Assembly: GCA_003242675.1 (NCBI GenBank)
Contig: QGVE01000024.1
Location: 1-24,680 of the forward strand
From: Bacillota bacterium
GTDB taxonomy: Bacteria > Bacillota_E > Symbiobacteriia > Symbiobacteriales > Symbiobacteriaceae
Reading direction: 5' to 3'
Length of the DNA stretch: 24,680 bases
Within the stretch, counting starts at the first letter, position 1. Each line of letters begins with the position of its first letter. Below the pieces are notes generated by a model. That model was not told the origin of the DNA, made no database searches, and saw only the letters and a list, made by a program, of their open reading frames with translations. The translations under genes and the position numbers were made by a program. Positions 15,274 through 22,194 of this stretch are shown here, piece after piece.

Positions 15274-16911
15274 ATGAGCTTTGCGCATGCGGGGAAGCTG
15301 GTCGCCCGGGCCCTGCGCAACGAGGGCGTCGGGGTCGTCTTCACCCTTTGCGGCGGCCACGTCATGTCGATCTACGACGGCTGCCTGGACGAGGGAATCC
15401 GGGTGGTCGATGTGCGGCACGAGCAGACCGCGGCGTTCGCCGCGGACGCCTGGTCCCGGCTGACGGGCCGGCCGGGGGTGGCGATCCTGACGGCCGGTCC
15501 GGGCGTGACCAATGCGGTGACCGGCATCGCCAACGCCTACCGCGCCCAGTCGCCGATGGTCGTGATCGGCGGGCAGGGCCCGCGGAGCCTGGCGGGCAAG
15601 GGCGCGCTGCAGGAGATGGACGTGCTCTCCGTCATCCGGCCCATCACCAAGGGGCAGGTCTCCATCACCGATCCCGCGCGCATCCCGGAGCTGGTCTCCT
15701 GGGCCTTCCGGACGGCGATGTCGGGGGTGCCGGGGCCGGTCTACCTGGAGATGCCGCTGGACCTGCTGTTCGCGCCGTGGGAGGACACCGGCGCACGCCT
15801 GCCGGCCCCCTATCCCGGGCGGCCGGCGATGCCGGGGGACGAGGACCGGGTGGCGGAGGCCGCCGCCATGCTGCGGGAAGCCGACCGGCCGGTCGTGCTG
15901 ATCGGCAGCCAGGTGCGCTGGTCCCCCCACTGGCAGGTGGCCCGGGAGTTCGCCGAGAAGGTGGGCGCGCCCGTCTACGTCTCGGGCATGGCCCGCGGGC
16001 TTCTGCCCCCCCGCTGGGCGCGCTCCCGCAAGGCCGCCCTGGCGGAGGCCGACGTCGCCCTGGTCTTCGGCACGCCCCTGGACTTCCGTTTGGGCTACGG
16101 CGCGTCCCCCGTGTGGAACGAGGACTGCAAGCTGATCCAGGTGGACCTGGACCCGGCGGAGCCCGGCCGCAACCGGGACGCGGCGGTGGCGATCCCCGGC
16201 GACAGCGGGACGGTGATGCTGCAGCTCCTGGCCCACGGCGACCTGGGCGCGGACCGGCCCGCCCGCAGGGCGTGGCTGGAGCGGCTGGCGGCGGAGGAGG
16301 AGAAGCGGCTGGCCAGGATGCAGCCGGACCTCACCAGCGACGCCGTGCCTGTGAACCCCCTGCGCCTCTGCGCCGAGATCGACCGGGCCCTGCCGGAGGA
16401 CGCGATCCTGATCGGCGACGGCGGCGACTTCGTGGCGACGGCCGCCAACGTGCTGCGGGTGCGCCGCTATCCGGCGGGCTGGATGGACCCGGGCCCGCTG
16501 GGGACGCTGGGCATCGGGATGGGGTTCGCCATGGCCGCCCGGCTCGCGCACCCCGACGTGCCGGTGGTCCTGCTGCTCGGCGACGGCACCGCCGGGCTCA
16601 ACCTGATGGAGGTGGAGGCGGCGGTGCGGCAGAACCTGCCGTTCGTCGTGGTGATCGGCAACGACGCGGCCTGGACCCAGATCCGCCGCGGCCAGGTCGA
16701 GATGTTCGGCCCGGACCGGGCGCCGGCAACCGCGCTGGACTACGTGCGCTACGAGCGGGTGGCCGAGGCCCTGGGCGGGTACGGCGTCTGGGTCGAGCGG
16801 CCGGAGGAGGTCGGGCCGGCGCTCCGGCGGGCCCTCGCGGCGGACCGGGTGACGGTGATCAACGTGAAGATGGGCGGCAGCGACTTCCGCGCCGGTGCGA
16901 TCAGCGTGTAG
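15274..16911 (+). CDS. Thiamine-diphosphate-dependent enzyme, acetolactate synthase / 2-hydroxyacyl-CoA lyase type
   Basis: 545-residue cytosolic enzyme with the three domains of the family. The N-terminal pyrimidine-binding domain has [17 protein letters not shown] (catalytic glutamate E50) and [18 protein letters not shown] central nucleotide-fold domain follows (~190-330). The C-terminal ThDP/Mg domain has [31 protein letters not shown] and [13 protein letters not shown] (436-448), ending in VVVIGND (N464), the GDG-N metal motif. No regulatory subunit gene is adjacent, so valine biosynthesis is not supported by context; carboligase, decarboxylase or 2-hydroxyacyl-CoA lyase activity are all possible. 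ATG 15274 is preceded by AGGGGAG. Confidence 0.88.
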   Translation: MSFAHAGKLVARALRNEGVGVVFTLCGGHVMSIYDGCLDEGIRVVDVRHEQTAAFAADAWSRLTGRPGVAILTAGPGVTNAVTGIANAYRAQSPMVVIGGQGPRSLAGKGALQEMDVLSVIRPITKGQVSITDPARIPELVSWAFRTAMSGVPGPVYLEMPLDLLFAPWEDTGARLPAPYPGRPAMPGDEDRVAEAAAMLREADRPVVLIGSQVRWSPHWQVAREFAEKVGAPVYVSGMARGLLPPRWARSRKAALAEADVALVFGTPLDFRLGYGASPVWNEDCKLIQVDLDPAEPGRNRDAAVAIPGDSGTVMLQLLAHGDLGADRPARRAWLERLAAEEEKRLARMQPDLTSDAVPVNPLRLCAEIDRALPEDAILIGDGGDFVATAANVLRVRRYPAGWMDPGPLGTLGIGMGFAMAARLAHPDVPVVLLLGDGTAGLNLMEVEAAVRQNLPFVVVIGNDAAWTQIRRGQVEMFGPDRAPATALDYVRYERVAEALGGYGVWVERPEEVGPALRRALAADRVTVINVKMGGSDFRAGAISV

Positions 16912-16943
16912 CCGCCGCCTCTGCGGTTTGGGTGGATGGCCGT

Positions 16944-16980
16944 GGCCCCCGTCCTGTTCCAGGCGAACAGGGCGGGGGCC
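16944..16980 (+). terminator. Terminator after the ThDP enzyme gene
   Basis: 16-base stem (16944-16959 with 16965-16980) containing a single G-U pair and a 5-base loop, 32 bases after the stop. Confidence 0.8.
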
Positions 16981-17013
16981 GTCGGCTTCCGGCATACTTC
17001 CGCCAGAGTAATG

Positions 17014-17026
17014 TAGAACTATTCTA
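17014..17026. promoter_or_regulatory. Fur/PerR-family-like operator upstream of the peroxiredoxin
   Basis: TAGAACTATTCTA fits the core pattern TAnAAnnATTnTA of the 7-1-7 boxes bound by PerR and Fur in Firmicutes, with one asymmetry near the centre. It lies just upstream of the -35 of the peroxiredoxin promoter. PerR repression of peroxiredoxins is well known; binding here is inferred. Confidence 0.5.
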
Positions 17027-17048
17027 AAGTACTATTCACGGACTATTC
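17018..17048 (+). repeat. Three direct copies of ACTATTC in the peroxiredoxin promoter
   Basis: Exact ACTATTC at 17018-17024, 17031-17037 and 17042-17048 (spacing 13 and 11 bases). The first copy is half of the PerR-like box and the second overlaps the -35. The surrounding AT-rich block stands out from the GC-rich window. Confidence 0.7.
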
Positions 17049-17063
17049 GTTTGGCTCTAATAT
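17035..17063 (+). promoter_or_regulatory. Putative sigma-A promoter of the peroxiredoxin gene
   Basis: TTCACG (17035-17040) and TAATAT (17058-17063) are separated by 17 bases. AAAGGAGGTGG follows at 17077-17087. Confidence 0.5.
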
Positions 17064-17196
17064 AGGGGTGAGTAGAAAGGAGGTGGCCGCTGTGCCCGAG
17101 TCTGTTGCCTGCGGGAAGCGCACCCCGGGGGCTGGGGTGATCCCCCCTGCGGCGCGCGCCCCGGAGCGGGAGGACCAGTCCGAGAGGAGGAGTGAC

Positions 17197-17817
17197 GTGA
17201 CGATCGCACGCGTGGGTCACGAGGCGCCTGACTTCAAGGCGATGGGTTACTTCAACGGCGAGTTCAAGGAGTACCGGCTGTCCGACTACAGGGGCCAGTG
17301 GGTCGTCCTCTGCTTCTACCCCGGCGACTTCACGTTCGTCTGACCGACGGAGCTGTCGGCAGTTGCCGCGCGGTATGGCGAGCTGAAGGCGCTGGGCGTG
17401 CAGGTCCTGGCGATCTCCACGGACAGCCACTTCGTCCACAAGATCTGGCACGAGGAAGAGCTCTCCCACATGGTGGAGGGCGGCATCCCCTATCCGTTGC
17501 TTTCGGACCCGGGCGGGGTCATCGGCCAGGTCTACGGCGTGTACGACGAGGCGGGCGGAGTGGACATCCGCGGCCGGTTCATCATCGATCCCGACGGCGT
17601 GATCCAGGCCGCGGAGATCCTGACGCCGGCGGTGGGGCGCAACGTGGACGAGCTGATCCGCCAGATCAAGGCCTTCCAGCACGTGCGCGCCTCGGGCGGC
17701 GCCGAGGTCTGCCCGGCCGGCTGGCGGCCCGGCGGCAAGACCCTCCGGCCCGGTCCCGCGCTGGTCGGCAAGGTCTGGAAGGAATGGTCGCCGAGGTCGG
17801 ATCTCGTGCACGCGTGA
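17197..17817 (+). CDS. Selenocysteine-containing 2-Cys-type peroxiredoxin (in-frame TGA at codon 49)
   Basis: AhpC/Prx1-type peroxidase reducing hydrogen peroxide and organic hydroperoxides in the cytosol. The frame is intact for 206 residues apart from TGA at 17341-17343. The context reads [23 protein letters not shown], where the family has YPxDFTFVCPTE, so the TGA stands exactly at the peroxidatic cysteine and is best read as selenocysteine (U49). Other hallmarks are [36 protein letters not shown] (R127) and the C-terminal [10 protein letters not shown] with resolving C172. GTG 17197 is chosen since GAGGAGG is six bases upstream and the protein begins as relatives do; an in-frame GTG at 17092 behind AAAGGAGGTGG would add 35 residues. 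Selenocysteine insertion needs selABCD elsewhere; the alternatives are a nonsense mutation or a sequence error. Confidence 0.88.
17341..17374 (+). promoter_or_regulatory. Candidate bacterial SECIS hairpin after the selenocysteine codon
   Basis: Immediately after TGA a bulged stem can form: CCG/CGG, CGG/CCG and AGCTG/CAGTT around a TCGG apical loop at 17356-17359, 13-16 bases past the TGA. A simpler alternative is CCGAC-ggagct-GTCGG. Distance and size resemble bacterial SECIS elements, though the loop lies slightly close to the codon. Confidence 0.45.
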
Positions 17818-17835
17818 CCGGCTTGGCAAACTTCC

Positions 17836-17868
17836 GGGGAGCGGCTCCACGTGGCCGCTCCCCTTTTT
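17836..17868 (+). terminator. Intrinsic terminator after the peroxiredoxin
   Basis: GGGGAGCGGC / GCCGCTCCCC stem with an 8-base loop followed by TTTTT. Confidence 0.93.
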
Positions 17869-17977
17869 CATTATGAGAGATTAAAATATTCTGTAGATCA
17901 ACCGCAGGTGTACCTGCTCTGTTCCGGCCCGCCATCGCACCCGGTGGCGGGCTCGTGGCTCCGGGGGAGGGAAGGAT

Positions 17978-18298
17978 GTGAACGAGCTCCAGCTGCTCTT
18001 CGAGGCCCTGGCGTCGCTCCTGCCGGAAGCGATTCTGCCCCGGGTGCTGGTGTACGCCGCGATCACGACGGCGTTGGTGGCGCTGCTCCGGCGCATTCCA
18101 TGGTTCGAGGCGCGCCGGCAGGTGGCCGCGCCGGTGGCAGCCCTCGTGATCGGGCAGGGGTTTGGCTGGATGGCGGTGGGGTTCGACCCGGCTCAGTGGC
18201 CGACCGCCACCATGGCGGGTCTGGTCGTCGCCCTGGCGGCCATCGGCGGATACAGCGGCACAAAGAACGTGATGCAGCACGCCAGGAAGGCTTCTTAA
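17978..18298 (+). CDS. Small three-helix membrane protein, function unknown (holin-like size)
   Basis: 106 residues from GTG 17978 with GGGGGAGGGAAGG upstream. Three hydrophobic segments are visible (about 20-38, 50-68, 76-92), the first preceded by an acidic amphipathic stretch, with a short basic tail (KNVMQHARKAS). Size, topology and the YSGTKN-type end resemble some phage holins, but no endolysin or other phage gene is nearby, so I do not assign a function. It stands alone after a 160-base gap that holds the peroxiredoxin terminator and an AT-rich stretch (17876-17900). Confidence 0.7.
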   Translation: MNELQLLFEALASLLPEAILPRVLVYAAITTALVALLRRIPWFEARRQVAAPVAALVIGQGFGWMAVGFDPAQWPTATMAGLVVALAAIGGYSGTKNVMQHARKAS

Positions 18299-18409
18299 TT
18301 GAACCTTGTTCTTTTCCGAAACGTCTACAGGTCAGATCGCGATTCCCGTTCCGAGCATCTGGACCCGGGGTACGCGGGCGAATCTCGAGTGAAGGGAAGA
18401 AAGATCGCG

Positions 18410-18973
18410 ATGGGCCGCCTCTTCCTGGTCAGGCATGCGAAGCCGCTGATCGACCCAACCCGGCACCCTTCCGAATGGGACCTGGACCCTGCGGGCGAGC
18501 CGCTCCTCGACCAGTTCGCCGGGCTCCCGCATTGGGCTTCGGCCCATCGGATCGTCAGCAGCCGCGAGCCCAAGGCCTTCAAGACGGCGGACCGCATCGC
18601 CAGGCGACATCATCCGCCCCCTCCGGAGACGGTGAGCGCCCTCGGCGAGCTGCACAAGGGTTCCTTGGTCCCGAATCATGCCGAGGTGGTGGCCAGGCTC
18701 TTCCGGTTTCCGGATGAACCGGCGGCTGACGGGTGGGAGACGGCCAGCGCGGCGCTGGCCCGCTTCGCCGACGCGGTCTCCCGGTTGATCCAGTCCGCGC
18801 AGGGCCGGGACCTCATCGCGGTGTCCCATGGCATCGTGCTGTCGCTCTACCTGAGCCGGCTGCGGGGAGAGAGCCGGGTCGATTCCGCCGACTGGGCCCG
18901 CATCCGGATGCCGGACTATTGCGCCGTCGACACGACTACCCTGCGCCTCGTGCAGCCCTTCGGGGCGTGGTGA
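18410..18973 (+). CDS. Histidine phosphatase (phosphoglycerate mutase-like) family protein
   Basis: 187-residue cytosolic phosphatase of the branch-1 histidine superfamily. LFLVRHAKPL carries the phospho-accepting H9 in an RHA rather than RHG motif. Then come IVSSREPKAFKTADRIA (arginine R52), ALGELHKG (acid E80) and IAVSHGIVLSLYL (H140). Length and the RHA variant fit general phosphatases better than glycolytic mutases; the substrate is unknown. ATG 18410 is chosen because similarity begins exactly there; the frame is open back to a TTG at 18299. Its Shine-Dalgarno is modest. Confidence 0.87.
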   Translation: MGRLFLVRHAKPLIDPTRHPSEWDLDPAGEPLLDQFAGLPHWASAHRIVSSREPKAFKTADRIARRHHPPPPETVSALGELHKGSLVPNHAEVVARLFRFPDEPAADGWETASAALARFADAVSRLIQSAQGRDLIAVSHGIVLSLYLSRLRGESRVDSADWARIRMPDYCAVDTTTLRLVQPFGAW

Positions 18974-18987
18974 GGGAGGACACAAAC

Positions 18988-19028
18988 GGCTCCGGGGCGG
19001 GCAGGGAGTGCCCTGCTGCCCCGGAGCC
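18988..19028. terminator. Terminator between the phosphatase gene and the tRNA
   Basis: Outer arms GGCTCCGGGGC (18988-18998) and GCCCCGGAGCC (19018-19028) enclose a second stem GCAGGG-agtg-CCCTGC. It lies between the 3' ends of convergent transcripts and can stop both. Confidence 0.85.
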
Positions 19029-19043
19029 TTGCGCTTTCTCGCC

Positions 19044-19120
19044 TGGCGCGCCCGGAGGGACTCGAACCCCCGACCAACAGTTTAGGAAACTGCTGCTCTA
19101 TCCTGCTGAGCTACGGGCGC
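19044..19120 (-). tRNA. tRNA-Arg (anticodon CCU), CCA encoded
   Basis: On the minus strand a complete cloverleaf: acceptor GCGCCCG/CGGGCGC (19114-19120 with 19048-19054), D-arm GCTC...GAGC, anticodon arm GCAGT-TTCCTAA-ACTGT, five-base variable loop TGGTC, T-arm with TTCGAGT, discriminator G and CCA at 19044-19046. The anticodon is CCT (19084-19086), reading AGG. No integrase or repeated tRNA end is near it. Confidence 0.97.
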
Positions 19121-19133
19121 CCACGACTCATTC

Positions 19134-19163
19134 ATTATACGAAGCAATCGCCGCCTGTGTCAA
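19134..19163 (-). promoter_or_regulatory. Consensus sigma-A promoter of the tRNA-Arg gene
   Basis: On the minus strand TTGACA (19158-19163) and TATAAT (19134-19139), both perfect matches to consensus, are separated by 18 bases. The tRNA 5' end lies 14 bases past the -10. Confidence 0.9.
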
Positions 19164-19175
19164 CCGCCGGGCGGC

Positions 19176-19490
19176 CTAGAGCCGGCCGCGCCGCCGGGGG
19201 TCGTTGTCCACCAGATTCCGGTCGTAGATCCCGAGCCCCGGCCCGTCCGGCGTCATCACCCAGTCGATGATCATCCCGTCCAGCATCTGCTGGGCGTGCG
19301 CATCCGCCTCCACCGGCACCCCGCCGACCACCGGCGTCGAGGGCCGGCGCGGCACCAGCGTCAGCCGCCACGGGCCGCCGGTCGCATCCGGATCCGCGAC
19401 GATGGAGAGCGCCAGGTTGCCGCCCCGCTCCCGGATGATGTCGTTCAGCTTCTGCGCCGCCTGGGGCGTGAACGTGAACACCGCACTCAC
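19176..19490 (-). CDS. HesB/IscA-like protein without the cluster-binding cysteines
   Basis: 104 residues with the layout of A-type iron-sulfur carriers: FTFTPQAAQKLNDIIRERG (N-terminal strand and helix), then LALSIVADPDATGGPWRLTLVP, VGGVPVEADAHAQQMLDGMIIDWV (the VxVdxxxxxxLxGxxIDyv signature) and LGIYDRNLVDNDP. The three conserved cysteines of IscA/SufA/ErpA are absent (no cysteine at all), so it probably does not carry a cluster through cysteine; this resembles the cysteine-less HesB-like proteins of other Firmicutes. GTG 19490 is taken as start, but its Shine-Dalgarno is poor and a GTG three codons later is possible. Its stop lies just before the tRNA promoter. Confidence 0.75.
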   Translation of the reverse strand: MSAVFTFTPQAAQKLNDIIRERGGNLALSIVADPDATGGPWRLTLVPRRPSTPVVGGVPVEADAHAQQMLDGMIIDWVMTPDGPGLGIYDRNLVDNDPRRRGRL

Positions 19491-19575
19491 CGCCTGATCG
19501 TATCTTTCGCCGCGCGGGGCGCGATTCCCTCATGGACACCCTAAACGGGACGACCGGGATGAGGAGGGAGCGCCC

Positions 19576-20304
19576 GTGCGCCGCGCCGCGGCCGTCGCGC
19601 TGATCGCCCTGACCCTCGCGGCGCTCGCCGTGCTGCAGGCCCGGCGGGAGCGGGAGCCGGGGCCGTCCGCCCTACAGGCGCCGGCGGCCGAGCTCGCCCG
19701 CGGCGCGGAGCCGGAGGTGATGACGCCGGACCCGCGGATCGACCGGACCGGATGGCCGGTGATCGTGGCGTTCGGCGACAGCCTGACGGCGGGGCTCGGC
19801 GTCGACCCAAACGAGAACTACCCGAGCCAGCTGCAGGCGCAGCTGGACGCGCGCGGCTACCGCTACCGGGTGGTGAGCGCCGGCGTCTCGGGGGAGCTGA
19901 CCGCCGGCGGGCTCGGCCGGGTGGAGCAGGTGCTGGAGCACCGGCCCCAGATCGTCATCCTGGAACTGGGGGCCAACGACGGCCTCCAGGCGCGGCCGGT
20001 GGCGGAGGTGCGGGAGAACCTCGCCGCCATCATCGCTCGGCTGCAGGAGGCCGGGGTCATCGTGCTGCTGGCGGGCATGCGGGCGCCGCCCAACTTCGGG
20101 CCCGAGTACGAGGCCGCCTTCGCGCAGATCTACCCCGACCTGGCGGCCGAGTTCGGCGTGCCGCTCATCCCCTTCTTCCTCGAGGGGGTAGCCGGGTCGC
20201 CGTACCTTAACCAGCGCGACGGCATCCACCCTACCGCAGAGGGGTACGCCGTCGTGGTCAGAACGGTTCTGTCGGCGCTGGAGCCGCTCCTGCAGCCGCC
20301 TTGA
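19576..20304 (+). CDS. SGNH/GDSL-family esterase, exported or membrane-anchored (TesA-like)
   Basis: 242-residue hydrolase of ester or thioester bonds. Residues 1-21 form a signal peptide or anchor with two leading arginines, followed by a loose linker. The catalytic domain has the four SGNH blocks: VAFGDSLTAGLG (S69), AGVSGELTAGGL (G106), LELGANDGLQ (N134) and RDGIHPTAEGY (D215/H218). This pattern is that of TesA-like arylesterases and lysophospholipases. GTG 19576 has GGAGGGAG upstream. The 3' end overlaps the convergent sensor-kinase gene by 47 bases. Confidence 0.92.
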   Translation: MRRAAAVALIALTLAALAVLQARREREPGPSALQAPAAELARGAEPEVMTPDPRIDRTGWPVIVAFGDSLTAGLGVDPNENYPSQLQAQLDARGYRYRVVSAGVSGELTAGGLGRVEQVLEHRPQIVILELGANDGLQARPVAEVRENLAAIIARLQEAGVIVLLAGMRAPPNFGPEYEAAFAQIYPDLAAEFGVPLIPFFLEGVAGSPYLNQRDGIHPTAEGYAVVVRTVLSALEPLLQPP

Positions 20305-21421
20305 GCGGCAGTTCGGCGATGACGGTGGTGCCCCGGCCGGGCTGGCCGTGGACCGTCACCGTGCCGCCGAAGGCGGCGGCCCGCTCCTGCATCCCCGTGA
20401 TCCCGCGGCCCGGCCGGCCCGGCCGGCCGTGGCCGTCGTCGCGCAGGACGAGCCGCACTCGGTCCGGGGCCAGCTCCAGTGTCACCCAGACCTGGCTGGC
20501 GTTGGCGTGCTTGGCGCAGTTGTTCAGGGCCTCCTGCTGGATGCGGTAGAGCGCCACGGCCACGTCCGCCGGCGGCTCCGGGCCGGGCTTCAGCTCGTAC
20601 GAGACCCGCACGCCGTGCTGTTCCCCCCAGTCGACGAGGTAGGCCCGCAGCCCCTCGGCCAGCCCCATCTGCTCCAGGAGGTGCGGGTGCAGGTTCTCCA
20701 TCAGGCGGCGCAGCTCGGCGTGGGCCCGCCGGAGGGCGTCGGCGGCCTCCTCCACGTGGCGGCGGCAGCTCTCCAGGTCGGACTGCCGGGCGGCGATCTC
20801 CAGCCGCCGGAGCGGCGCGATGATCCCGGTGCCCAGCCAGTCGTGGATGTCGTGGGCGATCCGCCGCCGCTCGGCGTCCCGGGCCTGGACCAGCTCGCTC
20901 ACCCGGCTCTTGGCCAGGGCGACCGCGCGGGCATGCGACTGGCGCTCCCGGGCCGTGGAGCGGTCGACGACGTACGCCACCAGGAAGATCGTGCCGATGC
21001 GCAGGAACAGCGCGCCCCAGTCCAGCGGCGCGCCGAAGGGATTGTAGAACAGGTAGATGAGCCCGTAGGCCGTGACGTTGGTGCCGAGCAGGAGGTACGG
21101 CGCCACCCGCCGGAGTACCACGGGGGCGGTGAGGGACATGAGGATGTACGCGGTCCAGACCTCCGAGCCCCGTCCCCCGGTGACGATGACGAGGGCCGTC
21201 AACAGGGCCGACCACACGATGCACTCGTACCAGAGGATGTGGGGCCAGTTCCGGCTGCGCAGCCAGAGCTCCAGGAAGGCGGCGGCGGCGGACAGGGCGA
21301 AAACGGCGATGACCGGCGGCCGGATCATCTCCGGCCGCTGACCGGCCAGGAGGTAGAGGGCCACCAGTGCCCCCCAGGCGATCTGCGCCTTGTTCTCCAC
21401 CGGAACGTCGGACCAGCGCAT
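20258..21421 (-). CDS. Membrane sensor histidine kinase, NarL/DesK type (HisKA_3)
   Basis: 387 residues. The N-terminal half has about five to six membrane helices (15-155) with almost no extracellular loop, suggesting sensing in or at the membrane. The kinase half starts with a short coiled coil, then ERRRIAHDIHDWLG (184-197; H193 fits the phospho-acceptor of HisKA_3), the N-box QQEALNNCAKHANAS, and the G-box DDGHGRPGRPGRGITGMQERAAAFGG of an HATPase_c domain. ATG 21421 follows GAGGGGGA. The cognate regulator is the divergent gene at 21583. The last 15 codons overlap the esterase gene on the other strand. Confidence 0.93.
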   Translation of the reverse strand: MRWSDVPVENKAQIAWGALVALYLLAGQRPEMIRPPVIAVFALSAAAAFLELWLRSRNWPHILWYECIVWSALLTALVIVTGGRGSEVWTAYILMSLTAPVVLRRVAPYLLLGTNVTAYGLIYLFYNPFGAPLDWGALFLRIGTIFLVAYVVDRSTARERQSHARAVALAKSRVSELVQARDAERRRIAHDIHDWLGTGIIAPLRRLEIAARQSDLESCRRHVEEAADALRRAHAELRRLMENLHPHLLEQMGLAEGLRAYLVDWGEQHGVRVSYELKPGPEPPADVAVALYRIQQEALNNCAKHANASQVWVTLELAPDRVRLVLRDDGHGRPGRPGRGITGMQERAAAFGGTVTVHGQPGRGTTVIAELPLKAAAGAAPAPTEPF

Positions 21422-21582
21422 GGTCTGGTTTCCCCCTCGATGTTACGCTAATGTTAATATGGCTGAGGAATGCTGGCCAGCGCCTTTCTGGTTGGAAATA
21501 TGATTCCCCTTCCATTTTACATGGACATTCGCGCTCGAACTCGCGCGCGGCCTGCGCTGGCCGGCTGCAGGAGGTGGACGCG
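21422..21582. promoter_or_regulatory. Divergent control region of the kinase and regulator genes
   Basis: An AT-rich 160-base gap. It contains a perfect palindrome GCTGGCCAGC (21472-21481), the interrupted repeat GGAAAT-atg-ATTCC (21494-21507), CCAT-n5-ATGG (21512-21524) and two TGTTA copies near 21441-21456. These are candidate sites for autoregulation by the response regulator; promoters are probable on both strands but none is near consensus. Confidence 0.45.
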
Positions 21583-22194
21583 GTGAAGCTGCGGATCCTG
21601 CTGGTGGAGGACCAGACCGTGGTGCGCGAGGGGCTCCGGCAGCTCATCGAGAGCGACCCGGACATGGAGGTCGTCGGCGAGGCCGGCACGGTGGGCGAGA
21701 CGGTCACCCTGGCGGCGCAGCTCAGGCCGGACGTCATCCTGCTGGACCTGAAGCTGGCGGACGGCAGCGGGCTGGACGCCGCCCGGCAGATCCTGCAGGG
21801 CAGCGACCCGCCGGCGATCCTGGTGCTGTCCACGTACACGGACGCGGCCCTCGTCCGGTCTGCCCTGGCGATGGGCGCGAGCGGGTATATCCCCAAGACC
21901 GCCTCGTTCGCCGAGATCGGCTCCGCGGTGCGCACGGCCGCCCAGGGCGGGGTGGTGATCCACCCGTCGCTGGCGGGCAAGCTGGCCGGCCGCGGGGAGG
22001 AGGTGCTGCGGGAGGAGGAGATCGCCATGCTCCGGATGCTGGCGGAGGGGGCGTCGTACGCCGAGATCGGGAGCAAGCTGTACCTCAGCGAGCGCACCGT
22101 GCGCCGGCACATGAACCTGCTCTTTGAAAAGATGGGCGTCCAGAACCGGACCCAGGCGGTCGCGGAGGCGATGCGCCGGGGGCTGCTCAACTAG
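21583..22194 (+). CDS. LuxR/NarL-family response regulator
   Basis: 203 residues: receiver domain with the acidic pair E9-D10, phospho-acceptor D55 in VILLDLKLADGSG, LSTYTD and IPKTAS (conserved lysine), followed by a LuxR-type helix-turn-helix (LREEEIAMLRMLAEGASYAEIGSKLYLSE, then RTVRRHMNLLFEKMGVQNRTQA). GTG 21583 is chosen with AGGAGG eight bases upstream; an in-frame GTG at 21574 overlaps that site. It pairs with the divergent sensor kinase. The target may be its own promoter region; other targets are unknown. Confidence 0.93.
   Translation: MKLRILLVEDQTVVREGLRQLIESDPDMEVVGEAGTVGETVTLAAQLRPDVILLDLKLADGSGLDAARQILQGSDPPAILVLSTYTDAALVRSALAMGASGYIPKTASFAEIGSAVRTAAQGGVVIHPSLAGKLAGRGEEVLREEEIAMLRMLAEGASYAEIGSKLYLSERTVRRHMNLLFEKMGVQNRTQAVAEAMRRGLLN

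Noticed and set aside
15274..16911. Assignment as the ilvB catalytic subunit of acetolactate synthase.
   Set aside because: No ilvN or branched-chain genes are adjacent, and the family motifs alone do not separate it from other ThDP lyases.
17068..17817. Peroxiredoxin as a simple nonsense pseudogene.
   Set aside because: The stop falls exactly on the one codon where selenocysteine is expected, it is TGA, and there is no other lesion in 206 codons; promoter and terminator are intact. It is kept only as a fallback explanation.
17978..18298. Holin of a prophage remnant.
   Set aside because: Size and topology fit, but no lysin, structural or recombinase gene is nearby, so I call it only a small membrane protein.
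19044..19120. tRNA-Arg(CCU) as an attachment site of an integrated element.
   Set aside because: No integrase, no repeated tRNA 3' end and no composition change are seen on either side.
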